Shown one piece after another: positions 33,642 to 45,478 of a DNA stretch of 64,000 bases. The position numbers and the translations under genes are program-made. Below the pieces are notes generated by a model. It was not told the origin of the DNA and did no database searches. It worked only from the letters and a program-made list of their open reading frames with translations. This stretch comes from Epinephelus fuscoguttatus (Eukaryota; Chordata; Actinopteri; Perciformes; Serranidae): positions 31,176,996 to 31,240,995 of the forward strand of contig NC_064756.1 of NCBI RefSeq assembly GCF_011397635.1, read 5' to 3'. Each line of letters begins with the position of its first letter. The first letter of the stretch is position 1.

Positions 33642-36009
33642 AGGCTTTGCATTTTCGGTGGATCTAAAGGATGCAGGAGAGGATGTGCAAATATTGACAT
33701 GATTGTGGCAGTTGTTGCAGGGTGGGAATTATATTTTGGTTGGCTGAGTATCAAAATATCCGACTTGGATATATTCCTATCCTCATTTGAATTCATGCAC
33801 TTTAGAAACTTGGATGGGACATAAAGTAGCAGCCCATTTGCACAGCATGTCTCATATATCTGCTTTTACATTCTACTAAATTTGTCTGCACTTTGGAAAA
33901 CGTTTCAAAGCAAATGACAAAAAAAAAAAAAAAAAAAAGATTATGTAACTTAGCTGCATTTTGTCTGTCCAATGATTGTGCCCTACATATATAGGCTGCA
34001 TTAAGTCATTGCTGTCTACATATAAAAATATAATCACACATCACAGTATGCCCTTTATACTGCAGTGTTAGGACAACAGATGCCTGCAGCAGTGAGGAGA
34101 GTCTATTTAGCAGACTACCTCTCACCACATGTTGATGTCGAGTCATTAACTGCTGGCACACTTGATGGGTAAACCTGTTCTCTGTGGTTCACTGTGTTCA
34201 TGCAGTGGTTAGTGGCAGCTGGCAGAATGACTGTGCAGCCCTGTCTGTTCATAATAACACCACTAATCTCATCAAAGCACTGCTGAGGTCTGACCTGAGG
34301 GCTCAGATATCCAGGAACATTTGTCTAAAGTTAGATATGTGCCAAGCTGTGCAACTTTAAAGGCAAACTACTGCTCTCATTGTAAGGTAGACACAGTATG
34401 TTGTGACCAAAATGTCTTCTTATTTTCATATTTGGAGATTTACCAGGGAAGCTTAATTAAAAAACCAAGCCTTCATGTGGTGAATGCCCTATACATTGGA
34501 AAAATCTGTGTGTCAGACATCGCCTCTGTCTTCTGATTTAATTTAAGTTCCCATTGTCAGTCAGAGGCAGTGCTCTGAGCCTCCCCAGCTGCCAGTTACA
34601 TAATGTCAGCCAAGGACTGTCACAGTTTAGTGAGCAGACGGGGAAACTCAGGCGAAATTGAACACCAACAATACTGAAGGAGGCCAGATTACAATGTTAC
34701 ATAAGGGATGTTTTTCTTCCACTTGGCTGGGATGATGCAGATGATGGTGGTCCAGAAATAGGTCTGAGTGAAGGAAGAGGGGATGCTGCTGCACACACTG
34801 TATTTACCAAATGGGAACACACAGGCAAGCCTGGTAACGCACAGCGAGGATACGGCTTAGACAATCAGTTTATGGAAAGACGTATCTACATTTCATGTAG
34901 CACTGGCTGGCCTTTGTTAACAATATCCTGCGTTAATGTTCCCGGTAATATTCATTGTGTACACTGGTGCGCACAACAGGCACCAAACAATATTACATTC
35001 AAGGACATATCGGTCTATTGTCTTTTAAGAGAGGTGGAGGGGAACGTTTGATAGCTTTCCTGCTGGCTAACCTCATCAGCAAAGTGCACTGTGGCTTTAC
35101 ATGGTTCATTAGGTTGCATCTTAGGTTGTTTTAGATTTGTTCTTGTGAATTTCTGTACAGGTAGACATTGAAACAGAGGTAGAAACAGGGGTGTCGACTG
35201 TCTCTTAAAATGTAGGCGTTCAAGTGGAAGGCAAGTGCTCATTTCTAAATTTGGTGCTATCTAATAGAGTGCTAAAACCATCATAAGCAGATTTTCACAC
35301 TGTGGATGAAGCCATAAGTGGATGGAAGAGAGAATGGATTGCAGTTCAGTATTGTGTGATGCAATTTGAGATAACAATAAACTTTTCCCAAGTATCTGCT
35401 CATAAATTTGCCAAAGTTGTTGTTTATCTGCAGCACTCAGTGATCCGGCAACATGTGGCAGCTGTATGATGACAGTGATATATGATGCATTCTGGTATGA
35501 GGCGACAGCTTTTTCATCCATGGCATTTGATTCAAAATGACAAAAGCTCTTTCTGTCACATAGAGCAGAAAATCCTTGTGACATTGCTCCAGATGGGTTG
35601 ATTTCAGAGCAGCAAATGCACCCATACTGTGCACTGAGCTTGCATTCTGTGATGATTTGTTGCGTAACATCAGTGTTTATACAAATCACATGTTGGATGT
35701 AGATGGCTTACTTCTCTGCTGGCATTATTCAGTTGTAAGAAACTAAACTTTTTAGCTATTACCATATTTAAACCGGCACTTTCCTCATTAATTACAAACT
35801 TAATGAACTTCTTCCGGAGTTAAATTGAAAATTTGTAGTCGACAAAAGAAGATCGATAGAAGCAAGGAAGGTTTATAGAAGAAAAACATTTCTAGCACCC
35901 CACATTTTGTAAATTTTGTCATTTCAAATTTGTGAAGAGGAACAGAATCGGTGTTATATTTAAGTCTTCTTTTACTAAGGTTTAAAGAATCAAGTGTCGA
36001 TGTGAGAAA
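33642..36009. other. Intergenic DNA
   Basis: Poly-A at 33919-33938 and otherwise unique-looking sequence. A 142-codon minus-strand frame at 35261-35689 has no recognisable motif and I do not call it a gene. Confidence 0.4.
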
Positions 36010-36154
36010 TTAAAGGAACAGTGTGTAAGATTTAGGGGGATTTAGTGGCCTCTAGAGGTGAGGATTGCACATTGCAACCAGCTTAACTTCTCCAGGTTAG
36101 AATTTCTTCAGTGTTCATTGTTCAGGAGGTTTTTACTATGGCTGTAGTCTCCTG

Positions 36155-37694
36155 GGGCCTGTATCACAAAGTGAGATCAACCTTTCCTGGGTTACCCAGA
36201 CCTATCCTGGGTTGACTAACCCTAACAATGGCAATCAGGATAATCGGTATCACGACGCTGGATATCAACTCGGTAACTCAACCCAGGGTTGCTTTATCAA
36301 GAGCCGTGAACGCGCACGCAGCGGACCAATCACAATCATGAGAGAAGCGCAGCGTCACTGAGCATCACTGAGCGTCCTCACAGAGTGCCGTATGTGAGGG
36401 GAAAAAAAGTATTTTTCATGTGAGGCTCAGAGATTAATTCTACTAAAATATGAGGAGGAGAAAAGCAACATTAGAGAAAAAGCCAACACCGTGGCAGCTG
36501 CAGGAGGAGGAAACATGCGTGGCAACGCATAACGGGATGAATAATGTTTAGTTTTAGTTTAGATTAGTTTATTTGCACATAATGTTAAAAACGGACAGTA
36601 TAAAATTAAAAGATTAAACAAAGAAAAGTGCCAGAGAGGTTAGAAGCCACTAAAAGCTTATCAAAGAAATTCCCCTGTCAAAACATCAATGAAATCACAT
36701 AATAGAGAAGGGAAAAAAAAACGAGTAAGGAAAGAAGAAATAGAGGAGGAGAGAGGGAAAAATCAAGACAAAACAAGGTAGCAAATAAAATGATGTGTAG
36801 GTTAAATTACTCATCACTGGTTCGAGTAGCTACAGTACCTGTACCTGTACATCTGACACTGATCACACCCTTGAATCCCATGAAATCAATGCTGCACAGA
36901 TGAATTGCGTGTATTACAATTATCGTCTAACATCATTGCGTCTGATAAATTGGTCTTCTTTGTCATAACATTATATATGCTACAATAAAGCTTAAAGCTG
37001 ACGCCACAATTAAATCATATCAACACCAAATTGATAGTCTGAATAAAATCATCCTGATATTGAGCTGTGTTAGAAATTAACAGCTGTGCAAAAATATACC
37101 TAGTGTCCCTCTTTAAAAAAACAAAAAGGAAAATCCCTCAAACACCATGAAGTGTAGACATGATAGGCTACTTTCCAGCAGCAAAGCTGTCAATTAGGCC
37201 CATTATCTTTAACAGGGATCATTTCCTCCAACAAAACAAAATGTTGGCACTAATTAATGGTGCTATTAAGTGTCCACAAATTATCAGTTTCTTTCTTATG
37301 AAGGGGTGGGATGAAAGTTCGACTTCTTTCCACTTGTTTTTGAACAATTTTTTCATTGTCTGTTGTTGTTGCTTTCTTTTCTTTTTTAATGTTCAAAATA
37401 AACTTTCAAATCAAAATCAATCAAATTAATTTAACTTCCCGTCATGACTGGGCTGCATTTCTGTCAGCGGAGTAATTTTTTTCCGAACAGCTGATTGGCC
37501 AGTGGGTGGTGCTTTTTATAGGATCAGATTCAACCCTGAACTTACCCTGCTCTGGAGCAGGATAGCCATTCAGAGTAAGTTACCATGGTGATCTACTCCG
37601 ATAAGAACTGAACTGGCTTTGTGAGACCGAAAACCCAGGGTTAACCCTGAAGTTACCTCGCTAAGACATTAATCCTGCTTCGTGATACAGGCCC
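36155..37694. mobile_element. DNA transposon with GGGCCTGTATCAC termini
   Basis: Inverted ends GGGCCTGTATCACAAAG and CTTCGTGATACAGGCCC are flanked by CTG on both sides (36152-36154 and 37695-37697). A 3-bp duplication points to PIF/Harbinger-like elements, though those usually prefer TWA. The subterminal sequence repeats 'aacccagg'/'cctgggtt' motifs. No transposase frame in the 1.54 kb. Confidence 0.75.
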
Positions 37695-38151
37695 CTGGTT
37701 GACTAGTTGATTATTTGATCGATATGCTCTTGTCCGACCAAATTCTCGTTGATCGAATAATTGCCGTGTTACTTTCATAAGGAGAAAAGTGCTACATCAA
37801 CAGCTTTCCAGGATTAATCCATTATTTCCTGCGGTGGGAGGGGCAGGCTAAGTTACCTGTGAAAATGGGGGTGTTTTCAAAACACTCCCTTTGTTTACAC
37901 AACGTTGAACTCGCCCACCCTCACGCTCAGCGTCACGGTGATGCAGACCTCCTGTCTGTTTCTGACACCATTTCCCTCAGAGGAAACGAAGCTACCATTT
38001 ACTTGTATTTCACAGATAAGAAAAGATAAATTGTGAAGACAGTAAAGCCTCCACTAAAATAGCATTTTAAGTCTTGTGTGTGTGATTTATCCTTCAGGGA
38101 TTTATACTTCGGGATTTACCCTGACTTCATATGAGCAGAGGAAATCTCCGC

Positions 38152-38446
38152 TTGTCGCTAGGCTAACGTATACAATGTAAAATGCCATAGGCTGGCGCTA
38201 ATAACGTTAGCATGTTGTATTTGCTTGGAAAACGTGTTTAGTATAAGATAGTTGTTTTGACGGTGAACCTTGTGAGTTGTAATGGAGCCAAACTGTGTAC
38301 TGTTACCTTTGTTAAATGTTGCTATTGTCCCTGGTTTTATGTGTGAAGATGAAAAGATCGCTTGCCGCTAGGCTAATTCATACTTTGTAAAATGCCATAG
38401 ACTTGTGCTAATAATGTTAGCATGTTGTATTGGTGGGGGAAATGTG
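38152..38446 (+). repeat. Direct duplication, about 90 bp, 207 bp apart
   Basis: 'cgctaggctaac...gtaaaatgccatag...gctaata-cgttagcatgttgtatt' occurs at about 38152-38238 and again, diverged, at about 38359-38446. Confidence 0.75.
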
Positions 38447-38703
38447 TCCAGATAAAGACAAGCGTTTGTCTGTCAATGCTACGATATATAGAGAAGCCAA
38501 TTTGCACGCTCGTGTTTGAAATTGTCTCTATTAAGCCATATTTAATGTGTGTTTTGAATCAACTAAACTTTACAGCTCTTAACAGAGTCCTCCACCACCA
38601 ACTAGTGTTTTGGAGGTGTAACTGCAGAGTGACACAGACACACCACTGCAGAAGTAAAAATAATGTGCAGACTCCGATCGATTCTTATTTTCTTATTTAC
38701 TTT

Positions 38704-39290
38704 TTAAGTCAAGTCAATTTTATTTGTACTGCACATGTCATACACAGGGAAACACAGTGTACTTTATAGTAAAGCATAGACAACATATAAAATACTCCAT
38801 ATAAATAAAATAACTGTTCAGCAAACCATACAGTACACACACTCAGAATACAGTTCGCACTCACAGATGGAATACAACAGGTACACACAAAGACACACAC
38901 ATACATATGCAAACATACACACAGACAAATTACCATAAGCCTGAGAGAAAAGCAATGTTTTGAGACTGCTTTAAATAAAGATACAGTTGCAGCAGATCTC
39001 AGGTCAGTGCCATTGTGACTTATGTACCTTCACCTGATTTAGTTTTAATCCTAGGTACATTCAGGAGATGCATGCTTGATGATCTGAGGGATCTGGTTGG
39101 GCTACAGCTAGGGAGCAGGTCAGAAATATATTCAGGAGTTGTACCATTTAGGACCTTGTTAACAAGCAGCAATGTTTTCACATCAATTTTGTACTGTGTT
39201 TTCAGTACAGGTGTGACGTGGTCTATTTTCCCAGATTACAGTTGAGTCCAGTGAATGAGCTGGAGCCTACCTTTTGTCTTTTTGAGGAGT
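38704..39290 (+). mobile_element. LINE-tail / SINE-like interspersed repeat
   Basis: Starts AAGTCAAGTCAATTTTATTT. Further in are 'aggtacattcaggagatgcatg', 'accatttaggaccttgttaac' and 'caggtgtgacgtggtc', a pattern of fish LINE 3' regions. It lies inside the split MITE; class uncertain. Confidence 0.5.
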
Positions 39291-39387
39291 CCAGCAATAC
39301 ATTACATTATATACAAAAAAAACACACTATATTATATTTAATTTCTACCAATGTATCCCCATAAATCTTACACACTGGACCTTTTAA

Positions 39388-40963
39388 TAGTTTAAGAAAC
39401 AGTATTTCTGCAAAATATCTATTATAATCTATCTAAATCAACTGATGTCATGCTGCAAGAGAACATGTGATTATGTTTTTAAGATTTTCAGCAGCTCTGA
39501 AAATCTTATTTATGTCACTACAGTTTGATCAAATTATTCAGTTTTGCAAGCACGTGCAGTTTGTGCACATCAACTTTCCAAATCTCTTTGTGGTCAACAT
39601 GATATGCTTCTTATGTTGTATGGTTCTGCTTTGCATGAAAGTAATGAAACCACATGATAATACACTGAGAGATAACCACACAGGTCAGATGAGAACTCTG
39701 CATGTTGAGAGATCTTTTGCCTGAAACAACGTTGTTATCCTTTGGATGATAACGTAGAAACAACTCTTTGTACATGTAGTGCTTGAGGGAGCTGCAGCAG
39801 CACTGCAGGAGCTGTGGGCCGCATCCTAATAAACTAAGATGACTGCAGTGAGAGCTGTAAAAACCAGACACAACACAAACATCACAGTTACATTACCCCC
39901 AAATTTGCAATCAGTTCTTAAATTCTGTGATGCATCTCTGAGAGATAAACAGCAAAATCCTCATTAATGTGATGAGCTACTATTTATGATTTTTTTAATG
40001 AACAGTCATGGATCGTTTCTTTAAAAATATTGGAAAGCAATTTCCCATTAACTCCCAATTAAAAAAAAATAAATAAAATTGTGAAAGCGGCTACAATTAT
40101 GTATGAAACAAAGTAAAATATCTTTTGTGATATCCAGTTATGCAGTGCTATCAGATGAAAAAATAATTGAATTAGACTGAAATTTTATCCACATAAATAT
40201 ATATTAGTCTTGTATTTCTGGGGAAATTGAAAGTCCTCCTTAGAATTGATGAGGGTCAGTGCAGGTGAAAGTGATTCCTCAACTGTGAGCTTTTACTGAA
40301 AATGTTCTGCTGTGAAACTAAATGAATTAAATATTACAAAATCTAAAACCCTCCCAGAGTGTGAAACATGGCTAATGAGAATCTTTGTAAAAGGAACTTT
40401 GACTCAAACACTATTGCTGTTGTTTGTTTTGCATCTTGTTGCCAATAAGAATTATTTGTGTATCGACCTTTTGCTTCTGTGTGACAGTAAAAACAATTTG
40501 GACCTCTGAGTGCTCTGTGAGATTGGGACTGCCTCATTGTTGTTACCTTGTTAGTTGATATTTATGATCCCCGCTCTGTTTGTTTAGTTGTTTTTTTCTC
40601 ACAGTCACGGAGGATTGATGATAGATTAAACCTACCTATCTACTTTTATTCTTAGTACTTAACATCAGTCTGTCCTTCTGGAGGACAGTAGGATGGATGT
40701 GAAAAGAGTGACTGATTATGACCGCAGCGGGCACTTCAAGTACAAACCGAGGGTTTGGTATCAAATTGCCACTGCTGCCTGACAGATGTTGCTGCTGATT
40801 AGGCTTTCAAGCTGACCTTAACAAGCATGTGGAGAGGTACACTGCTGTGCCGTCCCCTTCAGGGGGTCCACATTGCTATTTTTTATTTTCCTAATGAAAC
40901 AGAGTAAATATTTGATGGATTTGTCATTTGGAAATAAGCAGGGAGATGTGTTTGTCCCTGCAG
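39388..40963. other. Intergenic DNA upstream of trmt9b
   Basis: No confident exon. A 29-codon open frame at about 40692-40781 (MDVKRVTDYDRSGHFKYKPR) is seen, but it has no splice context I trust. Confidence 0.35.
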
Positions 40964-41006
40964 GCATGAGACTGTGAGGCCGCTGCATGAGGCAGCCTGG
41001 ACTAAC

Positions 41007-42825
41007 ATGATGGAGGAGGCTGCCAGTCAGCTCGAGAGAGACCATGTGCACAGTGTTTATGACAAGATTGCTCCATATTTCAACGACAGCCGCTATAAAG
41101 CCTGGCCGAAGGTGCGACAGTTCCTGCTGGACTTACAGCCGGGAAGCATCGTGGCTGACATTGGTGAGTGTCACCTCCAGCAGTGATGTCATCATGGCCT
41201 AGAAGTTAAAAATATTAACACATTGTTTGTGCTTATTTTTAGAAACACAATAAGCTGTAGCTGACTGTCTTGTCCTTGGCAGGTTGTGGCAATGGCAAGT
41301 ATCTCCACATTAACAAGGAGGTGTTCAAGCTGGGGTGTGATGTTTGTCGCCCCCTGGTGGACTTTGCCTGGAGCCAAGGACACGAGGTCCAGATGTGTGA
41401 CGGGCTGCATTTGCCTTACAGAGACAGCTGCTTCGATGCGGTGCTCTCTATTGCAGGTAATGGACAAACACACACTGTTAAAGGGACGTTTGGATGTTGT
41501 TGATTCCTCCTACTCAGTAGCAAATCACTCCCTTCTTATGCATGAAGCCCGACTGCTGTAGCTGCCATTTGCCTCAAATTAAGTGAACTCATAATAATGA
41601 TAAACAGCTCTTTACCACAAGCTTATGTTGCCTAGCCAACTGTGGAATAATTTATGTGTCCTCCAACAAAAGAGTGTAGTTAGGAGCAAAGATGACAGCA
41701 GACACCCACACTATTCATTTGTGTTGTGTGTCATATTTAGTGTACATAATGTGTTATGTTGACTGCAAGTGCTGAATGTGACTTAACACCAGAATTAAAT
41801 AAATGCCTGCTCACCCTTCTTAGTTCTGATAAATTAATGTTTTTGTCACAGTCATCCATCATTTGTCCACCAAAGAACGCCGTATTCGAGCAATAAAGGA
41901 GATGGCTCGCACCCTGCAAGTGGGCGGACGCATCATGATCTACGTGTGGGCCATGGAGCAGAAACGTCGTAAATTTGAGAAACAGGACATCTTTGTTCCC
42001 TGGAACCCCAACCCTCACTCGCCGTCCTGCTCCAACAGGGAGCATGCCAAACCCAGACGTAGGGCCACTGCTCAGAGTGTGAGTGAAGCCATAGACAACG
42101 CTGAAAAGCACAGGAAGGTTCGAAGCACATTCTCTGTGGCAGACGAGGAAGATCTGACCTGCACCACGCCACAGCAGAGCACGCAGAGACTGTGGTTCTT
42201 CTCCAGGTCTCTGGATTCTGTGTTCGACTTTGGAAGCTTAGCCATCTCCCGATCGTCGTCCAGAGATCTGAGCACTTTATCTTCACCAACAGGTGATAAC
42301 GGGGGGAGCAAGGCCAGCCAGCGTGGGCGAGGACGAGGGCTCATCAAACAGGTCTCGAGCTTCTTTTCCCCGCCGTCTGTGATCGGATCAGAGGAGGATG
42401 TCTTTGACTCGGTCACAGACCTGCACAAGGGTCAAAAGAATCCTGGAAGCAACAACAACATCACCACCAACACTACCAATAACAACGGCACAGAAACCCA
42501 GAGTGTCTCAGTATCTCTAGCCCAGGAGTGTGGCTCTCTGGCCCTGCCAGATCTGGTCCCTTTCCAGAAGGAGCACCTGAAGCAGTCTGGAGATGAAAGC
42601 GAAGGAGGACTGCGGGGAAAAGAGCAGCAAGAAAGCACAAGGGGTCCTCAGGGGAGCGAGGGGCAGGTGGAGGGCTCCTGCCTGAGGTACTATCATGTCT
42701 TCAGGGAAGGAGAACTGGCAGAGCTTATTGAGAATCACGTTGAAGAGCTTCACGTTAAATACACCTACTTTGATCATGCCAACTGGTGTGTGGTGGCAGA
42801 GAAAGTTCAGTCGTGGAAAAAATAA
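41007..42825 (+). CDS. trmt9b: TRMT9B, Trm9-family tRNA methyltransferase-like protein
   Basis: Three coding exons, 41007-41163, 41283-41456 and 41852-42825 (TAA), join in frame to 434 residues. The start is MMEEAASQLERDHVHSVYDK, just inside an exon that opens at acceptor 40963/40964. A class I SAM-methyltransferase fold follows: motif I DIGCGNGKY (split across intron 1), CDVCRPLV, the acidic loop CDGLHLPYRD and VIHHLSTKERRIRAIKEMAR. Then comes the family-specific MIYVWAMEQKRRKFEKQDIF and VPWN. The middle (about residues 170-370) is Ser/Asn/Gly-rich and poorly conserved. The C-terminus returns to the conserved LRYYHVFREGELAELIENHV and ends HANWCVVAEK. Yeast Trm9 and ALKBH8 form wobble-uridine methyl esters with Trm112. 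TRMT9B keeps the SAM site but its RNA target is less certain. Confidence 0.95.
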
Positions 42826-42920
42826 TTTTAACTTGATTTTATATTGCATCAACTCTGCCTCAAGTTTTAGCACTGAATCACACATTTGATGATCATTACA
42901 TTCTTGTGACTAAAAAGTGA

Positions 42921-42926
42921 ATAAAT
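42921..42926 (+). terminator. Candidate trmt9b polyadenylation signal
   Basis: AATAAA about 95 bases after the stop codon (within 'gtgaataaatatac'). Later hexamers such as the ATTAAA near 44065 could give longer 3' UTRs. Confidence 0.45.
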
Positions 42927-44575
42927 ATACAGTTGTGGCCATTGTTGACAGTACACTAAACACTAAAATACTCCACTGCTGCAAGACTCTACTTAACTGT
43001 TTGGAAAACATAATTTATTGATATCTTTTTATCTTTTTTTAGTCCTGGAACCAGCTGTGTTACAGGCCTATCCACGTCTAACATTAAACCTGATTTTAGA
43101 TGTTGTTATTGCAGTGGTTTTGCAGCAGCAGTGGAGAATGCACAGAGGAGGGTGGTGTTCAACAATGGTTACCACTGTATATTATACCATGGTTTTTTTT
43201 AATATTTATTCTGTCAATACATGAAACCAACAAGCAGTATCCAGTCATCCAGTGTGTGTTTTTTAGTGCCAAGAATTAGTTTTTATTATCCAACCACAGC
43301 AAGCTCCTGTGCTGCTAGTGATTTTAACTCTTTTAAGAGAGCATTTCTGTAAGAGAGATGTTAGGAAATGCACTGTTTCTCTCTTTGGACTTTCACATTA
43401 GCCAAAGAGGACTTGCGAGACTACAGTATGCTCTTCCATTTGCTCATAAATGTTTTAATGCATTCATTTTAGTGGAAAGTTCTTACTTCTTTGTGTCTGC
43501 CTGTTTTACAGTTACTCGTTCCTTAACTCTGAATATGAGCTAAATCTGCAGCAAGTATCTGTTATAGACTTCTTGGTGGGACTCTGTAAACTACTCGTGT
43601 GTAATCTATCATAACACTATCATAAGAAGAGCTCAAAGTTTTGCAGAATATCTTCCAGAACATTTGTGCATTTGCTTGTTGCGTTTTTATTCTCCAAGTG
43701 TTTCAAAGAATGTGCTGCCAGTGTGTGTGCGTGTGCTCGATGTTTGTAATACATGTATAATGTCTTGTGTTTTAGTAACAAGCTGGACACCACTGGTGTG
43801 TTTCAGTGAATCAACTGCCTCATATACTGTGAATAAACATTGCACTGTACCACGAATATGTCGCTGCTTGATGTCAGTGAATGACATGAATATAGGTGAA
43901 ACTGGAGACATGCTAATGTACCTTTTGTGCCAAGGACGGTGCATATCCTTATCAGTACAGTATGTGTGGACCAATTGTGTTTGTTCTGAAGTGACACTGG
44001 TACCTTATTGTCTTATGTGACCTGATGTAAATATTTGTTCAGTTTGTTCAATTTGTTTTTCCTCATTAAATACTTTTGTTCATGAATGGTGCTGCATTTA
44101 CTGTCATGCATGATACCTGTAATTTGGTAGATCTCTGTTAAGTGACAACCACAAAGTGTATTGTTTAATAACAGAATATTTAATAGTTAAAAAGACAGTT
44201 ACTGCTGTAGTAGTGATACAGTATCTTATTGAGGTAAACGGTTGTTTTTCAATTCACTTCACAACATATGGTATGATATAATAGAGTCACGTGCATGGCC
44301 AAGACCAATGACTTTCCATATTATCCAACTATATTATCCAGTAGAGCTCTCTTTATGTATTGGATGGATTATATTAGCCTATCAAAATACCACGTTGGTT
44401 CGCTAAAAATAACCTGTCCAATTTTAAAACTCATCATTACACAAATTTGTCCAAGACATGAAAATACGTCAAGATACTCTCTGTCCATCCATTGTCTCCA
44501 ATATCTCTTACATAATTCTTGATAAATCACAAGTATTAATTCATACATACTTTACATTTTTTTATTCCCAAATAT
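42927..44575. other. trmt9b 3' flank
   Basis: No coding exon recognised. The sequence may include a longer trmt9b 3' UTR. Confidence 0.35.
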
Positions 44576-45402
44576 TAAAGGAATACTCCACCCTCCAAGT
44601 GACCATTTGTGTATCAGTTATTCACCCTGTGTTATGTTGAATTCATGAAGAAAACTTTGTTTATCTCGCATTCCTCACTGAACGAAGAATCCAAGATGTG
44701 GAAAATTCATGGTGAATGGAAGGCAAAATCAAAACATCTGTTTACAAACTCTCATGCACCTCATGCAGTACAATCCAAGTCTTATTTACAGCTGTGTGCT
44801 TAGCACTTCCCAAGCAGACAGCCCTTTCCAACAGGGAACTGAACAGAAAGTGAAACTTAATCTGTGTTCTTTTCAAAGCCAGGCTCTACCACTGCCTCAA
44901 TCGGTAGTTCATTTTTGTTGCTGTGTGACATTGGTGAATCAGAACTTACCCTAGGAAACAGTCACACAATAAAACAAAACTGTTCGAGGCAGCGGTAGAC
45001 CAGCAGCTCCTGTGTTCAGCGTCATAAAATTACAGTTTTTGTCAATGGAGTCTGGCTTTGAAGAGAGCTACCTAGATAAGTTTCACTTTTAGTTCAGTTT
45101 TAAATAGTACAGTTTTAGCGAAAATGCATGTATTTGGGAAGTATTGAGCATACGACTGGATGAATAAGATTTAGGATTATACTAAACAAATGTGTGAGAG
45201 TTTGTAAACAGATGTTTTGGTATAGGTTAGTTGTTGTTAAACACAGCCCCCACTTACTTCAATTAATTACAAACTTTCTCCATTTTTGGGTTCTTCGTGC
45301 ACCAGAGGCAAGCGAGAGAAAAGTTTTCCTCACAAATTCAACATAACGGGGTGAGTAATTGATATACAAGGGTCACTTAAGTAGGGTTAGTATTCCTTTA
45401 AT
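44576..45402. mobile_element. TTAA-flanked MITE, family B
   Basis: Begins TTAAAGGAATACTCCACCC and ends GGGTTAGTATTCCTTTAA. The inner ends are also inverted repeats (left 'gtgaccatttgtgtatcagttattcaccc', right 'gggtgagtaattgatatacaagggtcac'). It ends 77 bases beyond the stop codon of the HDAC-like gene, so it probably lies in or just past that gene's 3' UTR. Confidence 0.8.
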
Positions 45403-45478
45403 ATGGCATCAGTATGGCTCAAAAAGATCAAGCACCAGGTAGGTTCTGAGGGTCCTCTTGGTTTGGGGCATGATGGCT

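Larger units (their letters stand above)
36010..39387. mobile_element. TTAA-target MITE, family A, copy 2, split by later insertions
   Basis: Left arm 36010-36154 (TTAAAGGAACAGTGTGTAAG) is the complement of the right part of copies 1 and 3. The other arm, about 39300-39387, ends ACACTGGACCTTTTAA with TTAA at 39384-39387. Between them about 3.1 kb of unrelated sequence has accumulated, including a complete second transposon. Confidence 0.85.

Noticed and set aside
35261-35689. 142-codon minus-strand frame
   Set aside because: No recognisable motif, no splice context and ordinary intergenic composition; a chance frame is more likely.
42072-42428. Long minus-strand frames across the last trmt9b exon
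   Set aside because: Shadows of the conserved trmt9b coding sequence.
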